Shown here in pieces: positions 9,357-18,266 of a DNA stretch of 35,629 bases. Within the stretch, counting starts at the first letter, position 1; every line of letters starts with the position of its first letter. Source of the DNA: Bacillota bacterium (lineage in GTDB: Bacteria > Bacillota > Clostridia > Acetivibrionales > DSM-1351). Position numbers and translations under genes: made by a program. The notes below the pieces were generated by a model that did no database searches, had not been told where the DNA came from, and saw nothing but the letters and a program-made list of their open reading frames with translations. The DNA lies in assembly GCA_023412635.1 (NCBI GenBank), contig JAEYNI010000309.1, positions 1-35,629 on the forward strand, written 5' to 3'.

Positions 9357-9698
9357 ATTAACACCCTCTCTAATTAAGTAAATAATAGTTTACAGTTAAT
9401 TCACACATCTTGATTGTATTATGATATAGCAACAGTGAAATTTGTGATTTAGCATAAATAAAAAGGAAAGTCCATTAAAATAGACTCCCCCGTTGGAAGA
9501 CGAAAACATTAGCGTAATAGAAATCTCACATTATTATGATACCATATCTCAATCAGAAATTCAAGAAATAGTCTTTCTGTCAGAGAAAAAAGTCTTTCTA
9601 TTGGAGAATAACTGTGGAGGATAGATTTTGGGGTTGGAATATATTGGTGTAATTTCGAATATAATTATCAGTCTAAAAAATAAAGGGAGGAATTATCA
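9357..9698. other. Intergenic region between the antiporter and the ABC genes
   Basis: This 342-base AT-rich gap separates the divergent antiporter and ABC transporter. I see no convincing ORF. It contains the tandem AGTCTTTCT repeats at 9570-9611, described separately, and the GGGAGG ribosome site of the ABC ATPase at its right end. It must hold promoters for both directions, but I cannot assign a clear -35/-10 pair. Confidence 0.5.
9570..9611 (+). repeat. Two tandem 21-bp direct repeats, possible operator
   Basis: Units 9570-9590 and 9591-9611 both start AGTCTTTCT and share GGAGAA/AGAGAA-type ends; 16 of 21 positions are identical. A 21-bp period is two helical turns, so a protein could bind both copies on the same face of the DNA. 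They lie about 90 bases upstream of the ABC ATPase start. No known motif is recognised. Confidence 0.45.
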
Positions 9699-10481
9699 AT
9701 GCTTGAGCTTAGCAATGTCAGTGCTTATTTTGATGATACAACAGGAAGCCATAGTGTCTTCGGGCCGTTGGATATGCAGGTTTCAGACGGAGAAACCTGT
9801 ACGATCATTGGACCGTCGGGCTGTGGCAAGACAAGCCTGCTTAAAACTATCGCAGGCCTGAAAAGCTGTTTTAAAGGAAACATCCTTATGAATGGGGAGT
9901 CTTTAACACCTCGAAATTTCAAAATTTCATATATTCCCTATGGGTATGGGCTTTTAAGTTTTAAAACAATAAAAGACAATATATTGCTGCCTCTAAAAAT
10001 TCGTAATATACAAATCAATAAAGAAGTGATATTCCTGCTGCATTACCTTACAAATCAGCTTAATATTGAAAGCATATTGGACAAATATCCCGAATGCTTG
10101 ACAAATTGGGAACTGCAAAGTACTGCCATAGCCCGGGGATTGATCATGAAACCTGATGTCCTATTAATGGACGAACCCTTCTCCAATCTGGATTTATTGT
10201 CACGTGAATGTGCTCAGAAAAAATTGAAAAAAATTTTTAGAGAATTTAGTATTACAACGCTCTTGGTAACACACAGTATAGAAGAGGCTATATTCCTTGG
10301 AAACAGAGTGATTGTCCTGTCCTCGGGGACTGGCAGGATAATTGCTGATATAACCGGACTCAGCAGTTGGGATGAGGACAGGGCCTCTGCCAGATTTATA
10401 AAACTTGCCTCAATATTAAGACAATTAATTAAAGAAGATTGGAGACATGATAGGTATGAAAAAATCCAAAATATATCTTAA
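9699..10481 (+). CDS. ABC transporter ATP-binding protein (SsuB/TauB-like), degenerate motifs
   Basis: A 260-residue ABC ATPase of the nitrate/sulfonate/taurine (SsuB) type. Walker A is GPSGCGKTS (38-46), Walker B is VLLMDEP (154-160) with the catalytic Glu159, the D-loop is SNLDLLSRE and the switch histidine is H202 in THSIEEA. Two motifs are degraded. The Q-loop region reads YIPYGYGLL without the usual glutamine, and the signature LSGGQ is replaced by LTNWELQ just before the conserved AIARGL helix. ATG 9699 has a GGGAGG site 9-14 bases upstream. The 3' end overlaps the permease gene, so the two are translationally coupled. No periplasmic-type binding protein is adjacent. Substrate cannot be assigned. 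It is probably a working importer with altered coupling, but loss of function is possible. Confidence 0.85.
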   Translation: MLELSNVSAYFDDTTGSHSVFGPLDMQVSDGETCTIIGPSGCGKTSLLKTIAGLKSCFKGNILMNGESLTPRNFKISYIPYGYGLLSFKTIKDNILLPLKIRNIQINKEVIFLLHYLTNQLNIESILDKYPECLTNWELQSTAIARGLIMKPDVLLMDEPFSNLDLLSRECAQKKLKKIFREFSITTLLVTHSIEEAIFLGNRVIVLSSGTGRIIADITGLSSWDEDRASARFIKLASILRQLIKEDWRHDRYEKIQNIS

Positions 10482-11217
10482 GGGTTTTTTGATAATTAAC
10501 ATAATGTTGTTGCTTTCTGCTGCTTTCTTTACAGAAACTCAAATTCCCAATAATGTTGAGGTTTTCGATTCGTTTAAATTGTTTTTCGAGGAGAATATGA
10601 GTATAGACATATTTGTCACCCTATATAGAATAATTGCAGGTATCACTATTGCATTGGTTCTAGGTAGTATAACCGGATACTTTATGGCCGCGAGTAAGAA
10701 AATCAATATGTTGCTTGATCCCTTGGTTGTTTTATTTTATCCAATACCTAAAGCGGTACTGCTCCCTGTGGTTTTTACTTTATTTGGGGCCCATGAAGGC
10801 TCAATAATACTAATCATAGCACTTATAAGCCTGTTTCAAATTATACTGTCAGCTAGAGACACTGTAATCAATATTGGAAGTGAGAGTATAGACTATCTTT
10901 TAAGCCTTGGAGCATCAAAAAAGCAATTGTTCAGAAATATTATAATTCCTGAGATAGTTTCCGGTATTGTCGGTAATATAAAAAATGAAATCCGTAAGTC
11001 TTTCTCAGTACTTTTCTTCTGTGAGACATTCGGGGCGACTAGAGGATTGGGCTGTTATGTAATTTCTGCCTGGTATCAAAAGGACTTTATTTCAATGTTT
11101 AAGGGAATCCTAGTTGTATGTGGTCTGTCAATTTTTCTATTTTACCTTGCCGAGCTGGCTGAAGAGAGGCTGGTTAAGCCTAGAAGAATTATTTGTACGA
11201 AACTATACACATTTTGA
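10456..11217 (+). CDS. ABC transporter permease (SsuC/TauC-like)
   Basis: A permease of about 253 residues with six predicted membrane helices. It has the BPD-transporter cytoplasmic loop (YLLSLGASKKQLFRNIIIPEI), which contacts the ATPase, and the SsuC-type segment DPLVVLFYPIPKAVLLPV. The frame also has an ATG at 10447, but the GGAG at 10441-10444 is only 2 bases from it and 11 from ATG 10456 (MKKSKIY), so I choose the latter. It overlaps the ATPase gene by 26 bases. The pair forms the membrane core of a taurine/sulfonate/nitrate-type importer, and the lipoprotein that would deliver substrate is missing here. Confidence 0.85.
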   Translation: MKKSKIYLKGFLIINIMLLLSAAFFTETQIPNNVEVFDSFKLFFEENMSIDIFVTLYRIIAGITIALVLGSITGYFMAASKKINMLLDPLVVLFYPIPKAVLLPVVFTLFGAHEGSIILIIALISLFQIILSARDTVINIGSESIDYLLSLGASKKQLFRNIIIPEIVSGIVGNIKNEIRKSFSVLFFCETFGATRGLGCYVISAWYQKDFISMFKGILVVCGLSIFLFYLAELAEERLVKPRRIICTKLYTF

Positions 11218-11283
11218 ATAGTTTTGGTTAAAATAGCAATGTATTTACTATTATTCTAGGTCGAAAGAGAGATTGATAAGGTT

Positions 11284-13317
11284 ATGGAAGGGTTCATTAT
11301 TGTATTGATTCTGCTTATTGCAATTGCAATTTCCAATGTAATTAATCATTTTATTCCAAAGGTTCCGGTTCCATTGATTCAAATAGCTTTAGGGAGTATT
11401 TTTGCAGTGCTTCCCCTTGGCATAAACATCCGCCTTGAGCCGGAATTATTTTTTGTACTGTTTGTTGCGCCAATTTTATTTAATGACGGAAAGATGATTC
11501 CTAAAAGTGAATTATGGAAACTCAAGATACCCATTCTATTGCTTGCACTGGGTTTGGTATTTGCTACAGTAATAATAGGTGGATATCTGGTTTATTGGCT
11601 CATTCCTGACATTCCTTTGCCGGCTGCTTTTGCTCTGGCAGCTATTCTTTCACCTACAGATGCAGTTGCCGTCAGTGCATTATCAAAGAAAGCTCATATA
11701 AATAAAAGCATTATGACTCTGTTGGAAGGAGAGGCGTTGATTAATGACGCCTCAGGTCTTGTTGCTTTTAAATTCGCCGTTGCCGCAACTGTTACGGGTG
11801 TTTTTTCAATTAAGTCGGCAACGATTAGCTTCTTGATTCTAGCTTTTGGCGGCTTGGCAATCGGGGCTTTAGTTGCATTAATAATAATTAAATTCAGGAT
11901 AAATCTAAGAAGGCATGGAATGGAAGATGTTACACTCCACATGCTGATTCAGATACTCACACCATTTTTAATATATCTTATAGCTGAACATTTCTCCGTT
12001 TCAGGTATACTTGCAGTTGTTGCCGGAGGAATTATCCATTCCATTGAAAAGAAGCAGGTTGAATCATCAACGCTGGAGTTACAGATCATGTCCGAAAACA
12101 CATGGTCATTAATGATGTTTATACTGAACGGTTTGGTATTTGTGATATTAGGTCTCCAGATTCCGGCAGTTACAAGAGCTGTTTATTACAATCAGGAAGT
12201 AAACACCATTAAGGCTCTGGTCTATGTTTTACTAATATCTGTTGCTTTAATTGTAATACGTTATATCTGGATTTATCTTTGCTGGAAGCCGGCATATATC
12301 TTAGGAAAGAGATCTGGGAAACAAGCACCTAAACCCAAATCATTTTTACTTATTTCTATTTCTGGTGTGAGAGGAGCTGTAACTTTAGCTGCCGCCTTTT
12401 CTGTTCCATATATGATTCAGAATGGTAGTTCTTTTCCTCAAAGAGATCTCATAATCTTTCTGGCGGCAGGAGTCATTTTGGCGTCACTTGTTATTGCAAG
12501 TATATTCTTACCTCTTCTTTCGAGGAGAGATAAACCTTCAGAGGCAACCAGAAAAATCAGCCCTGAACAAGTAGCCCGTATTAAGCTTATGAGAGCTGTT
12601 ATAAAAGCCATGAAAGAGGAGATGGACAGTGAAAACAAAGCCGCTGCTTTATCGATAATATCTGATTCTCACAGGGTTATATGGCAGATAACTCATAAGG
12701 AGAGGGGAGCCATATTGGATATCAGTGATAGACCTGCTGAAGTAAAAATATGGGTAACTGCTCTTGACGCAGAAAAAAAAGAGATTCATGTAATTTATGA
12801 AGAGGGATTAATTGACAAAGAAACGGTTAATAGACTTCTTGAGTCAATAAACCATAGAGAAATGCTGCTGACTAAAAAATATAAATACAGGCTCCTGCTT
12901 TTTATTTATATATTAAAAAGGATTTTGTCTGTTGTGATGAATAGAACCGTACAGGGTCAAAGTCCAAGGGATACTGATTCAATGCTTCAAATAAAAGTAA
13001 GAATAGCGAAAGCTGCTGTAGATGCTGTTAGTAAACAAATGGATAATACTAACAATGAGGTATCTCTTTATGTTTTGTCGCATTATAATGAAGCTATTCA
13101 AAAATTCTATGCCTCTACCGACAGCTTTACATCAGGTCAAAAAGAGATAAGCAAAAAAAGGGAACTTCAATATAAAGCTATTCAAATTCAAAGAAACGAA
13201 GTTCAGATATTATTCGAGAAAGGGGAAATATCCCTTGATACCGCAAACAAACTACGCAGGTTCATTAATTATACCGAGGCGTCTATGCTACAGGAGAATG
13301 AGATAATGGAAGTTTAA
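11284..13317 (+). CDS. CPA1-family Na+/H+ antiporter (NhaP/TIGR00831-like) with long C-terminal tail
   Basis: A 677-residue protein. Residues about 1-410 are an antiporter domain with about 12 membrane helices and the CPA1 motifs LFVAPILFNDGK, SPTDAVAVSALSKK and LEGEALINDASGLV (the ND ion-binding pair), followed by ISGVRGAVTLAAAF. Residues about 415-677 are a hydrophilic, charged, helical tail with no domain I can name, similar in size to the cytoplasmic regulatory tails of other CPA1 exchangers. It exports Na+ (or K+) in exchange for H+. The ATG at 11284 follows GAGAG at 11268-11272. It lies 66 bases downstream of the ABC permease and may be cotranscribed. A palindromic terminator follows. 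Confidence 0.88.
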   Translation: MEGFIIVLILLIAIAISNVINHFIPKVPVPLIQIALGSIFAVLPLGINIRLEPELFFVLFVAPILFNDGKMIPKSELWKLKIPILLLALGLVFATVIIGGYLVYWLIPDIPLPAAFALAAILSPTDAVAVSALSKKAHINKSIMTLLEGEALINDASGLVAFKFAVAATVTGVFSIKSATISFLILAFGGLAIGALVALIIIKFRINLRRHGMEDVTLHMLIQILTPFLIYLIAEHFSVSGILAVVAGGIIHSIEKKQVESSTLELQIMSENTWSLMMFILNGLVFVILGLQIPAVTRAVYYNQEVNTIKALVYVLLISVALIVIRYIWIYLCWKPAYILGKRSGKQAPKPKSFLLISISGVRGAVTLAAAFSVPYMIQNGSSFPQRDLIIFLAAGVILASLVIASIFLPLLSRRDKPSEATRKISPEQVARIKLMRAVIKAMKEEMDSENKAAALSIISDSHRVIWQITHKERGAILDISDRPAEVKIWVTALDAEKKEIHVIYEEGLIDKETVNRLLESINHREMLLTKKYKYRLLLFIYILKRILSVVMNRTVQGQSPRDTDSMLQIKVRIAKAAVDAVSKQMDNTNNEVSLYVLSHYNEAIQKFYASTDSFTSGQKEISKKRELQYKAIQIQRNEVQILFEKGEISLDTANKLRRFINYTEASMLQENEIMEV

Positions 13318-13345
13318 GAAGTTTGAAATTAGCCTAGACATGGTG

Positions 13346-13480
13346 CTTAATTAAAAATTAACGACGAAAAATACAAAATTTTGTATTTTTTAGTTGTATT
13401 TTATTAACTGATAATGGTAGATTATTATTAAGCTTACTTATGATGTAAAGTACTCAATTACGTCTTAATTTTTGATTAAG
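13346..13480. repeat. Inverted repeat pair flanking the upstream region of the first response regulator
   Basis: CTTAATTAAAAATTAA plus CGACG (13346-13366) is an inverted copy of 13461-13480 with one mismatch and one indel over about 20 bp. The two copies bracket roughly 95 bases that contain the 24-bp palindrome at 13367-13390. The right copy lies just upstream of the ribosome site of the response regulator. It could be paired binding sites for that regulator, or the ends of a small mobile repeat. Confidence 0.45.
13367..13390 (+). terminator. Perfect 24-bp palindrome, terminator-like
   Basis: AAAAATACAAAA is followed directly by its complement TTTTGTATTTTT and then T-rich DNA. It lies 50 bases after the CPA1 antiporter stop. 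The stem has almost no GC pairs, so it would be a weak terminator. It could instead be part of the inverted-repeat element around it. Confidence 0.45.
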
Positions 13481-13502
13481 TTACTGTGGGGGTATATAAA
13501 TA

Positions 13503-14639
13503 ATGATTAAAGTGTTTATTGTTGATGATGAACCATCAGTAGTTGAAGGGCTGAAAATTATGGTACCTTGGGGAGAACTTGAATTTGATTTGTGCGGGGT
13601 AGCTTCCAATGGACTTGAAGCCCTGAAAAATATAACTGCCCTGCGCCCTCACTTAGTTATAACAGATATTCGCATGCCGGGTCTAAATGGATTGGAGCTT
13701 ATAAATGAAGTACAAAAAATAGAGATTGATACCGAGTTTGTTATTTTAAGCGGTTATGCAGACTTTTCATATGTTCAGGAGGCTATGCGGATGAAGGTTT
13801 TGAATTATATGCTGAAACCTTTGGAGCAAGAGGAGGTATTAACCGTATTACATGATGTAAAGAAAAAATTTGATAATAAATTTTTTAAAGTATATGGTTT
13901 CTCACCTGCCGAAATTGATAAGTATAAAACCGACCGGAGCGCACCAGAAAAAGATATAATAAACACCACTAACACCAATTTAAAAGTAGAACCCGACAGA
14001 GTACTTAAATTAATAGAGGACAACTTTGACGAAGAACTGATAACTGCAATTAAACTTATGAATAGCGAAGATTCTCTGAAACTTCTAGATGAAATGTTTA
14101 CTTCTTTTAAAGAAAAGAATGTAAGTTTGTCAAATGCTTCTATACTGATAAATAGCTGCATTTACAGTATACTCCAGATTGCTCATGAACGGAACATAAA
14201 AATTGGCACTATTTTGCCATCTGGGATAATAAATCAGCCTGACTTTGAGAGCCTGAAAAACTACATTACAAATATTATATCGCAGATAATCGACTTGATG
14301 CTCGAAGAAAGGCGAAAGAATTCGAGAAGCTACCTATATGAGGTCAAGGAATATATAGATAAAAATTATGAAAAAGATATAACGGTATCTTTTCTTGCTG
14401 ATATGGTTTTTTTAGAGGCAGGATATCTTGGCGATGCCTTCAATAAACAATTTGGATTAAGTATAAGTGAATACCAGCATCGCCTCAGAATCGAAAAAGC
14501 TATAGAACTGATTCAAACCACTGACAAGAAGCTGAGTGACATATCCGCCAATGCAGGTTACAACAATTACAATAACTTTTTTGCGCATTTTGTACGTATT
14601 ACAAGTAAAAAACCTACCGAGTATCAACGGAGATCGTAA
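13503..14639 (+). CDS. Response regulator, YesN-type (REC + AraC HTH)
   Basis: A 378-residue regulator. The REC domain (1-120) has the acidic pocket VDDE, phosphoacceptor D55 in VITDIRMPG, the SGYADFSY switch and a conserved Lys in MLKPLEQ. A linker of about 150 residues follows. The C-terminal AraC-type double HTH (about 275-378) has the second helix pattern ISANAGYNNYNNFFAHFVRITSKKPTEYQ. YesN-type regulators control carbohydrate import genes in partnership with YesM kinases. This gene runs convergently into the kinase gene with one base between stop codons, so it is not in that operon, yet the kinase is its nearest candidate partner. ATG 13503 follows a GGGGG stretch (13487-13491). Confidence 0.88.
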   Translation: MIKVFIVDDEPSVVEGLKIMVPWGELEFDLCGVASNGLEALKNITALRPHLVITDIRMPGLNGLELINEVQKIEIDTEFVILSGYADFSYVQEAMRMKVLNYMLKPLEQEEVLTVLHDVKKKFDNKFFKVYGFSPAEIDKYKTDRSAPEKDIINTTNTNLKVEPDRVLKLIEDNFDEELITAIKLMNSEDSLKLLDEMFTSFKEKNVSLSNASILINSCIYSILQIAHERNIKIGTILPSGIINQPDFESLKNYITNIISQIIDLMLEERRKNSRSYLYEVKEYIDKNYEKDITVSFLADMVFLEAGYLGDAFNKQFGLSISEYQHRLRIEKAIELIQTTDKKLSDISANAGYNNYNNFFAHFVRITSKKPTEYQRRS

Positions 14640-14640
14640 G

Positions 14641-16440
14641 CTATGTCTCTTCAATTATTAAAATTATTTCAGTACCCTTTTCAGGCTCACTGTAAATTTT
14701 AAACTGAAATCTATCTCCATAATTCATCATCATGCGGCGATACACATTTTGTATACCTATACCGCTTTCTTCTTCATTATTTGAGCTAGGGTCGGGGTTT
14801 AAAGCAGCTTTAGGATATTCAAACTTGTTGAAAATGGCTTTTACTTTTTCGCTGGTCATACCCGAGCCATTATCTTTTACCGATATCACAACTGCGTTAT
14901 CAATGATATCGGCTTTAATCGATAAATATCTATTATCTTCGATAGATGCTTGAAGGCCATGCTTACACGCATTTTCCACAATGGGCTGAACACTCATCTT
15001 TGGAATCAGACGTTTGGTTTCAATAATTTGAGGTGAGATTTCGATTGTGTATTCAAACTTGTCACCAAACCGGAATTTTTCTATAGTAAGATACTTTTCA
15101 ATAAAATTAATTTCTTCGGCTATAGGAATCAAGTCACTGCCGGTTGTCAGCATACGTTTAAAAAGCTTGGACAGGTTTGAGATAATTGTTGCAAGCTCAG
15201 TATATCCGTTTTTAACACAAAAAACCAGGATGGCATTAAGGGTATTAAACAAAAAATGCGGATCTACTTGAGCTTGTAGATAATGATATTCAGCTCTGAT
15301 ATTTTCTATCTCGATACTTTTCTTCTGCATTTCAAGCTTGTAAACTACATTTATAAGGTCATTTATTTCGGCAATCATTTTGTTATAGGTCTGAATGAGC
15401 CAGCCAATCTCATCCTGCCCTGTATTTTCAAGTATAAGGGGTTCGAGATGATCTTCACTAACTTTTTTTATGTGCCTAGACAATGCCGTTAACCGGTAGC
15501 GCATAGAATTTAAGACAGCCCATATTAAAAAGACAGAAAAACCTGATAAGGATAGCGTAATCAACAATATATATGCAAGTACTTTAAACTGCTTTTTATA
15601 TATTACAGATTTATTATACATCCCTGTTATTTTCCAACCTGCGAAATAGGGGTCAAGTCCGATACTCTCCTGAAGAACATAATAACCACTATCCGGATGG
15701 AGTTCAAGTACTCCGGAAGTGATATTGATATTCTTTGTAATTGTATTGCTCCAGATTATTTTATTACCTGAACTTGTCAAAAAAGCATCCATATTTCCGC
15801 TTTCAGCCTTCAGCTTAGCTATAACTCTGTCCAGTTTCAGCTCTATAAGTAAATAATTCGTAGCATTGTTTAAATAGTTTTGAGAGTTTATTTTACGTAT
15901 AATAGTTAACCTGTTTCTATAGGGAGTAACAGATATTGTAGTTGAAGCAGGATAAACAACAATATCTGATTTACTTTGGGATACAGCTTTATACCAATCG
16001 GATTTCTTGACATTATCGTCCAATACTCTAAAATAGTCTGTATTAAAAAAATGAGGGTCGTCAATATACAATGAAATCTCTGCAATTTCGGGGTTACTCA
16101 CCAGATACATGTTAAAACGGTTCCTTAATTTGTTCCAGTATAATTCATAATGTTCAGTGTGTGTGCTAAATTTGTTTGATAAATCGTTAGTCAGGGTCCT
16201 GTCTGCATTGACTTGATTGGATATATTAATGGCAGTTTGGGATAATATGTTAAAATCGCCGGCGGCACCCTCGAAGGTCTGGTTTAGATAATGTATAGTG
16301 TTCTGTTCCATTGACCGTGACGTAAAAGCCATCCAAATAATACCTCCAGCCACAACTGGCAGGCATATACAAAAAATATAAACAACAATGAATTTTCTGC
16401 GGATACTTATGTTGTCAAATTGAACAAAAAACTTTTTCAT
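14641..16440 (-). CDS. Sensor histidine kinase, YesM-type
   Basis: A 599-residue membrane kinase. An N-terminal helix (VVYIFCICLPVVAGGIIWMAF) is followed by an extracellular sensor of about 250 residues and a second helix (VLAYILLITLSLSGFSVFLI). A HAMP segment with QDEIGWLIQTYNKM, a His_kinase domain and an HATPase_c domain follow. The phosphoacceptor is the His of QAQVDPHFLFNTLN; the ATP site shows VQPIVENACKHGL, DNGSGM and GIGIQNVYRRM. The open frame begins 30 bases further upstream, but ATG 16440 (MKKFFVQF) is preceded by AGGAG at good distance, so I use it. The gene follows the minus-strand response regulator by 39 bases and forms an operon with it. The likely signal is an extracellular xylo-oligosaccharide or its binding protein; that is inference from context. 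Confidence 0.9.
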   Translation of the reverse strand: MKKFFVQFDNISIRRKFIVVYIFCICLPVVAGGIIWMAFTSRSMEQNTIHYLNQTFEGAAGDFNILSQTAINISNQVNADRTLTNDLSNKFSTHTEHYELYWNKLRNRFNMYLVSNPEIAEISLYIDDPHFFNTDYFRVLDDNVKKSDWYKAVSQSKSDIVVYPASTTISVTPYRNRLTIIRKINSQNYLNNATNYLLIELKLDRVIAKLKAESGNMDAFLTSSGNKIIWSNTITKNINITSGVLELHPDSGYYVLQESIGLDPYFAGWKITGMYNKSVIYKKQFKVLAYILLITLSLSGFSVFLIWAVLNSMRYRLTALSRHIKKVSEDHLEPLILENTGQDEIGWLIQTYNKMIAEINDLINVVYKLEMQKKSIEIENIRAEYHYLQAQVDPHFLFNTLNAILVFCVKNGYTELATIISNLSKLFKRMLTTGSDLIPIAEEINFIEKYLTIEKFRFGDKFEYTIEISPQIIETKRLIPKMSVQPIVENACKHGLQASIEDNRYLSIKADIIDNAVVISVKDNGSGMTSEKVKAIFNKFEYPKAALNPDPSSNNEEESGIGIQNVYRRMMMNYGDRFQFKIYSEPEKGTEIILIIEET

Positions 16441-16479
16441 ATAAATGTCTCCTGAATTTAAGCAGAACAAATTGGTAGT

Positions 16480-18066
16480 TTATGAATATTTCTTTTTATA
16501 CTCCGATGGAGATACTCCGGTAAACTCCTTAAACTTTTCAGTGAAATATTTGTAGTCGGAATATCCGCATTGTTCACAAATGGCGGTTATCTTCATATCG
16601 TCAGATGCTATAAGCATCTTTGCGTATTCAATTCGCAAACTATTAAAATAATTATTGAATTTATGACCTGTTTTCTTCTTAATAATTTTACTTATTATAA
16701 TTGGTGACAGAGAAAATTTCTCAGCAATACTCTGTAGTGATAGACTTTCTCTGAAATTTTCGCGGATATACTCCAAAATCTCGCTTTCAAGTAAAAGTAA
16801 CGGTTTTTCATTATTAATATTCTGTTGATTGAAAACAAAGCTGCACATTTCAAGGGCAAGATTCTTTATATTTGGATTTATGCTGCCAATTGCTTTTGTG
16901 AACTTTAATATTGAATTACTTGCCTCTATACCGTATGCATAGGACTTTTTTCTGACCAGATCAGCCAATCTGTAAAGACAGATTGAGTAGAGCCGACGGG
17001 AAGGCTCGGCCTCATGGAGCTTGCTGAAAAACTCGTCTAATGAATGCAGCAACTGGGGCAAATCATTTCCTTTCAATGAATTAATCACCTTATCAAAAGG
17101 GAGCTCAGGAAAAATGTTTCTGGTGTTGGTATCTGCTTCCTCCCGCAATATGGGTTCAGCTTCATGTTCATTAAAGCAAATGATTTTATGTTCAGGATTC
17201 AGCAAATAATAGGTTTGTAAATGTTCCAGTTCTTTGCCGCATCTGTAAATACTATCGATGATATCTCCTTCATTAATACCGCTAATCAAGGACCAAAAAT
17301 CTGTTGAACCGAAGTATTCAGAAGACAAAGTTCTAATTCTATTACAAAATTCCTTCATTTGCCCGGCTTCATTTAAAAAGACTCTCATACCGTCGTGTAA
17401 AACGATAATATAACTTCCACTTCCATTATAGAACAAACAGTTTTCATTTTTTAAGCCTATAAATTCCATGAGTATATCATAAATAATGCTTTCAGGTTTA
17501 TTTAATGGGTCTTCACCCGAATTCGCCACAAACTGCAGTAAACGAATTTTAGCATTATCAGGGATATCAAATATAAACTGAGCCTTTCTGCTTAGTTTAT
17601 CATTTCGTTTCCCATCCATAATATCATTAAATAGCTGATTGGCAGTATATCGGATCAGTTCAAGGTTTTCCTGTCTGGTACTTTTGTCAGAGGCTATACT
17701 CTCTGCAGCACGTAAAAGCTCCTTTTCCAGTTCATCTGAATCAAGCGGCTTGGTCAAGTAACCCACAGCACCTAATTGTAACGCCTTTTGGGCATATGAA
17801 AAATCGTTGTATCCACTCAAAAGTATAAATTTGGGTGTGGGAAATATTTCGTTGTTTACTTTTTCTATCAGTTCCAAGCCGTTCAGCCCAGGCATACGGA
17901 TATCACATATAACAAGATCTGGCAATTTTTTTTGAATAATCGAAAAAGAGGTTACACCATCCGGCGCTTCCCCTACAATTTCAAATCCCAATTTGTCCCA
18001 ATTGACAAATAACCTCAAGCCCTCAATTACTGATGGCTCATCATCTAAAAGCACTACCTTGAGCAT
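16480..18066 (-). CDS. Response regulator, YesN-type (REC + long linker + AraC HTH)
   Basis: A 528-residue regulator. The REC domain (1-122) has LLDDE, phosphoacceptor D55 in VICDIRMPG and YLTKPLDSDE. The middle (about 130-410) is a helical region found in large YesN proteins. The AraC HTH (about 425-528) reads SLQSIAEKFSLSPIIISKII, then ICEQCGYSDYKYFTEKFKEFTGVSPSEYKKKY. It is the first gene of the kinase operon and is transcribed away from the importer lipoprotein gene across a 200-base gap (18067-18266). That is the usual arrangement when such a regulator activates an lplA-type operon. An AAGGGG site lies upstream of ATG 18066. I see no clear operator in the gap. Confidence 0.9.
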   Translation of the reverse strand: MLKVVLLDDEPSVIEGLRLFVNWDKLGFEIVGEAPDGVTSFSIIQKKLPDLVICDIRMPGLNGLELIEKVNNEIFPTPKFILLSGYNDFSYAQKALQLGAVGYLTKPLDSDELEKELLRAAESIASDKSTRQENLELIRYTANQLFNDIMDGKRNDKLSRKAQFIFDIPDNAKIRLLQFVANSGEDPLNKPESIIYDILMEFIGLKNENCLFYNGSGSYIIVLHDGMRVFLNEAGQMKEFCNRIRTLSSEYFGSTDFWSLISGINEGDIIDSIYRCGKELEHLQTYYLLNPEHKIICFNEHEAEPILREEADTNTRNIFPELPFDKVINSLKGNDLPQLLHSLDEFFSKLHEAEPSRRLYSICLYRLADLVRKKSYAYGIEASNSILKFTKAIGSINPNIKNLALEMCSFVFNQQNINNEKPLLLLESEILEYIRENFRESLSLQSIAEKFSLSPIIISKIIKKKTGHKFNNYFNSLRIEYAKMLIASDDMKITAICEQCGYSDYKYFTEKFKEFTGVSPSEYKKKYS

Positions 18067-18266
18067 TTTGCCCTACCCCTTAAAAAATGACCTATACTTA
18101 TCCTCAATTTGATAATTTACAATATTTGAAATTAAAAATATAATGCAATTATACAAGAAGCGGGTGTATCAGTCAAATAGACAGAACAGACACATTTTGT
18201 ATTTATATTTTTCATAGATACATATTGTGAATTTAAAGCCCGCATTAATATTAAGGAGGATGATTT

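Noticed and set aside
8743..9381. 212-residue plus-strand frame opposite the antiporter
   Set aside because: It is the antisense shadow of a clear membrane antiporter; its hydrophilic, Pro/Ile-rich translation has no domain.
9570..9611. CRISPR-like tandem repeat
   Set aside because: Only two imperfect 21-bp units without spacers; not an array.
9628..9861. 77-residue frame before the ABC ATPase
   Set aside because: It overlaps the Walker A region in another frame, starts without a ribosome site and shows no family features.
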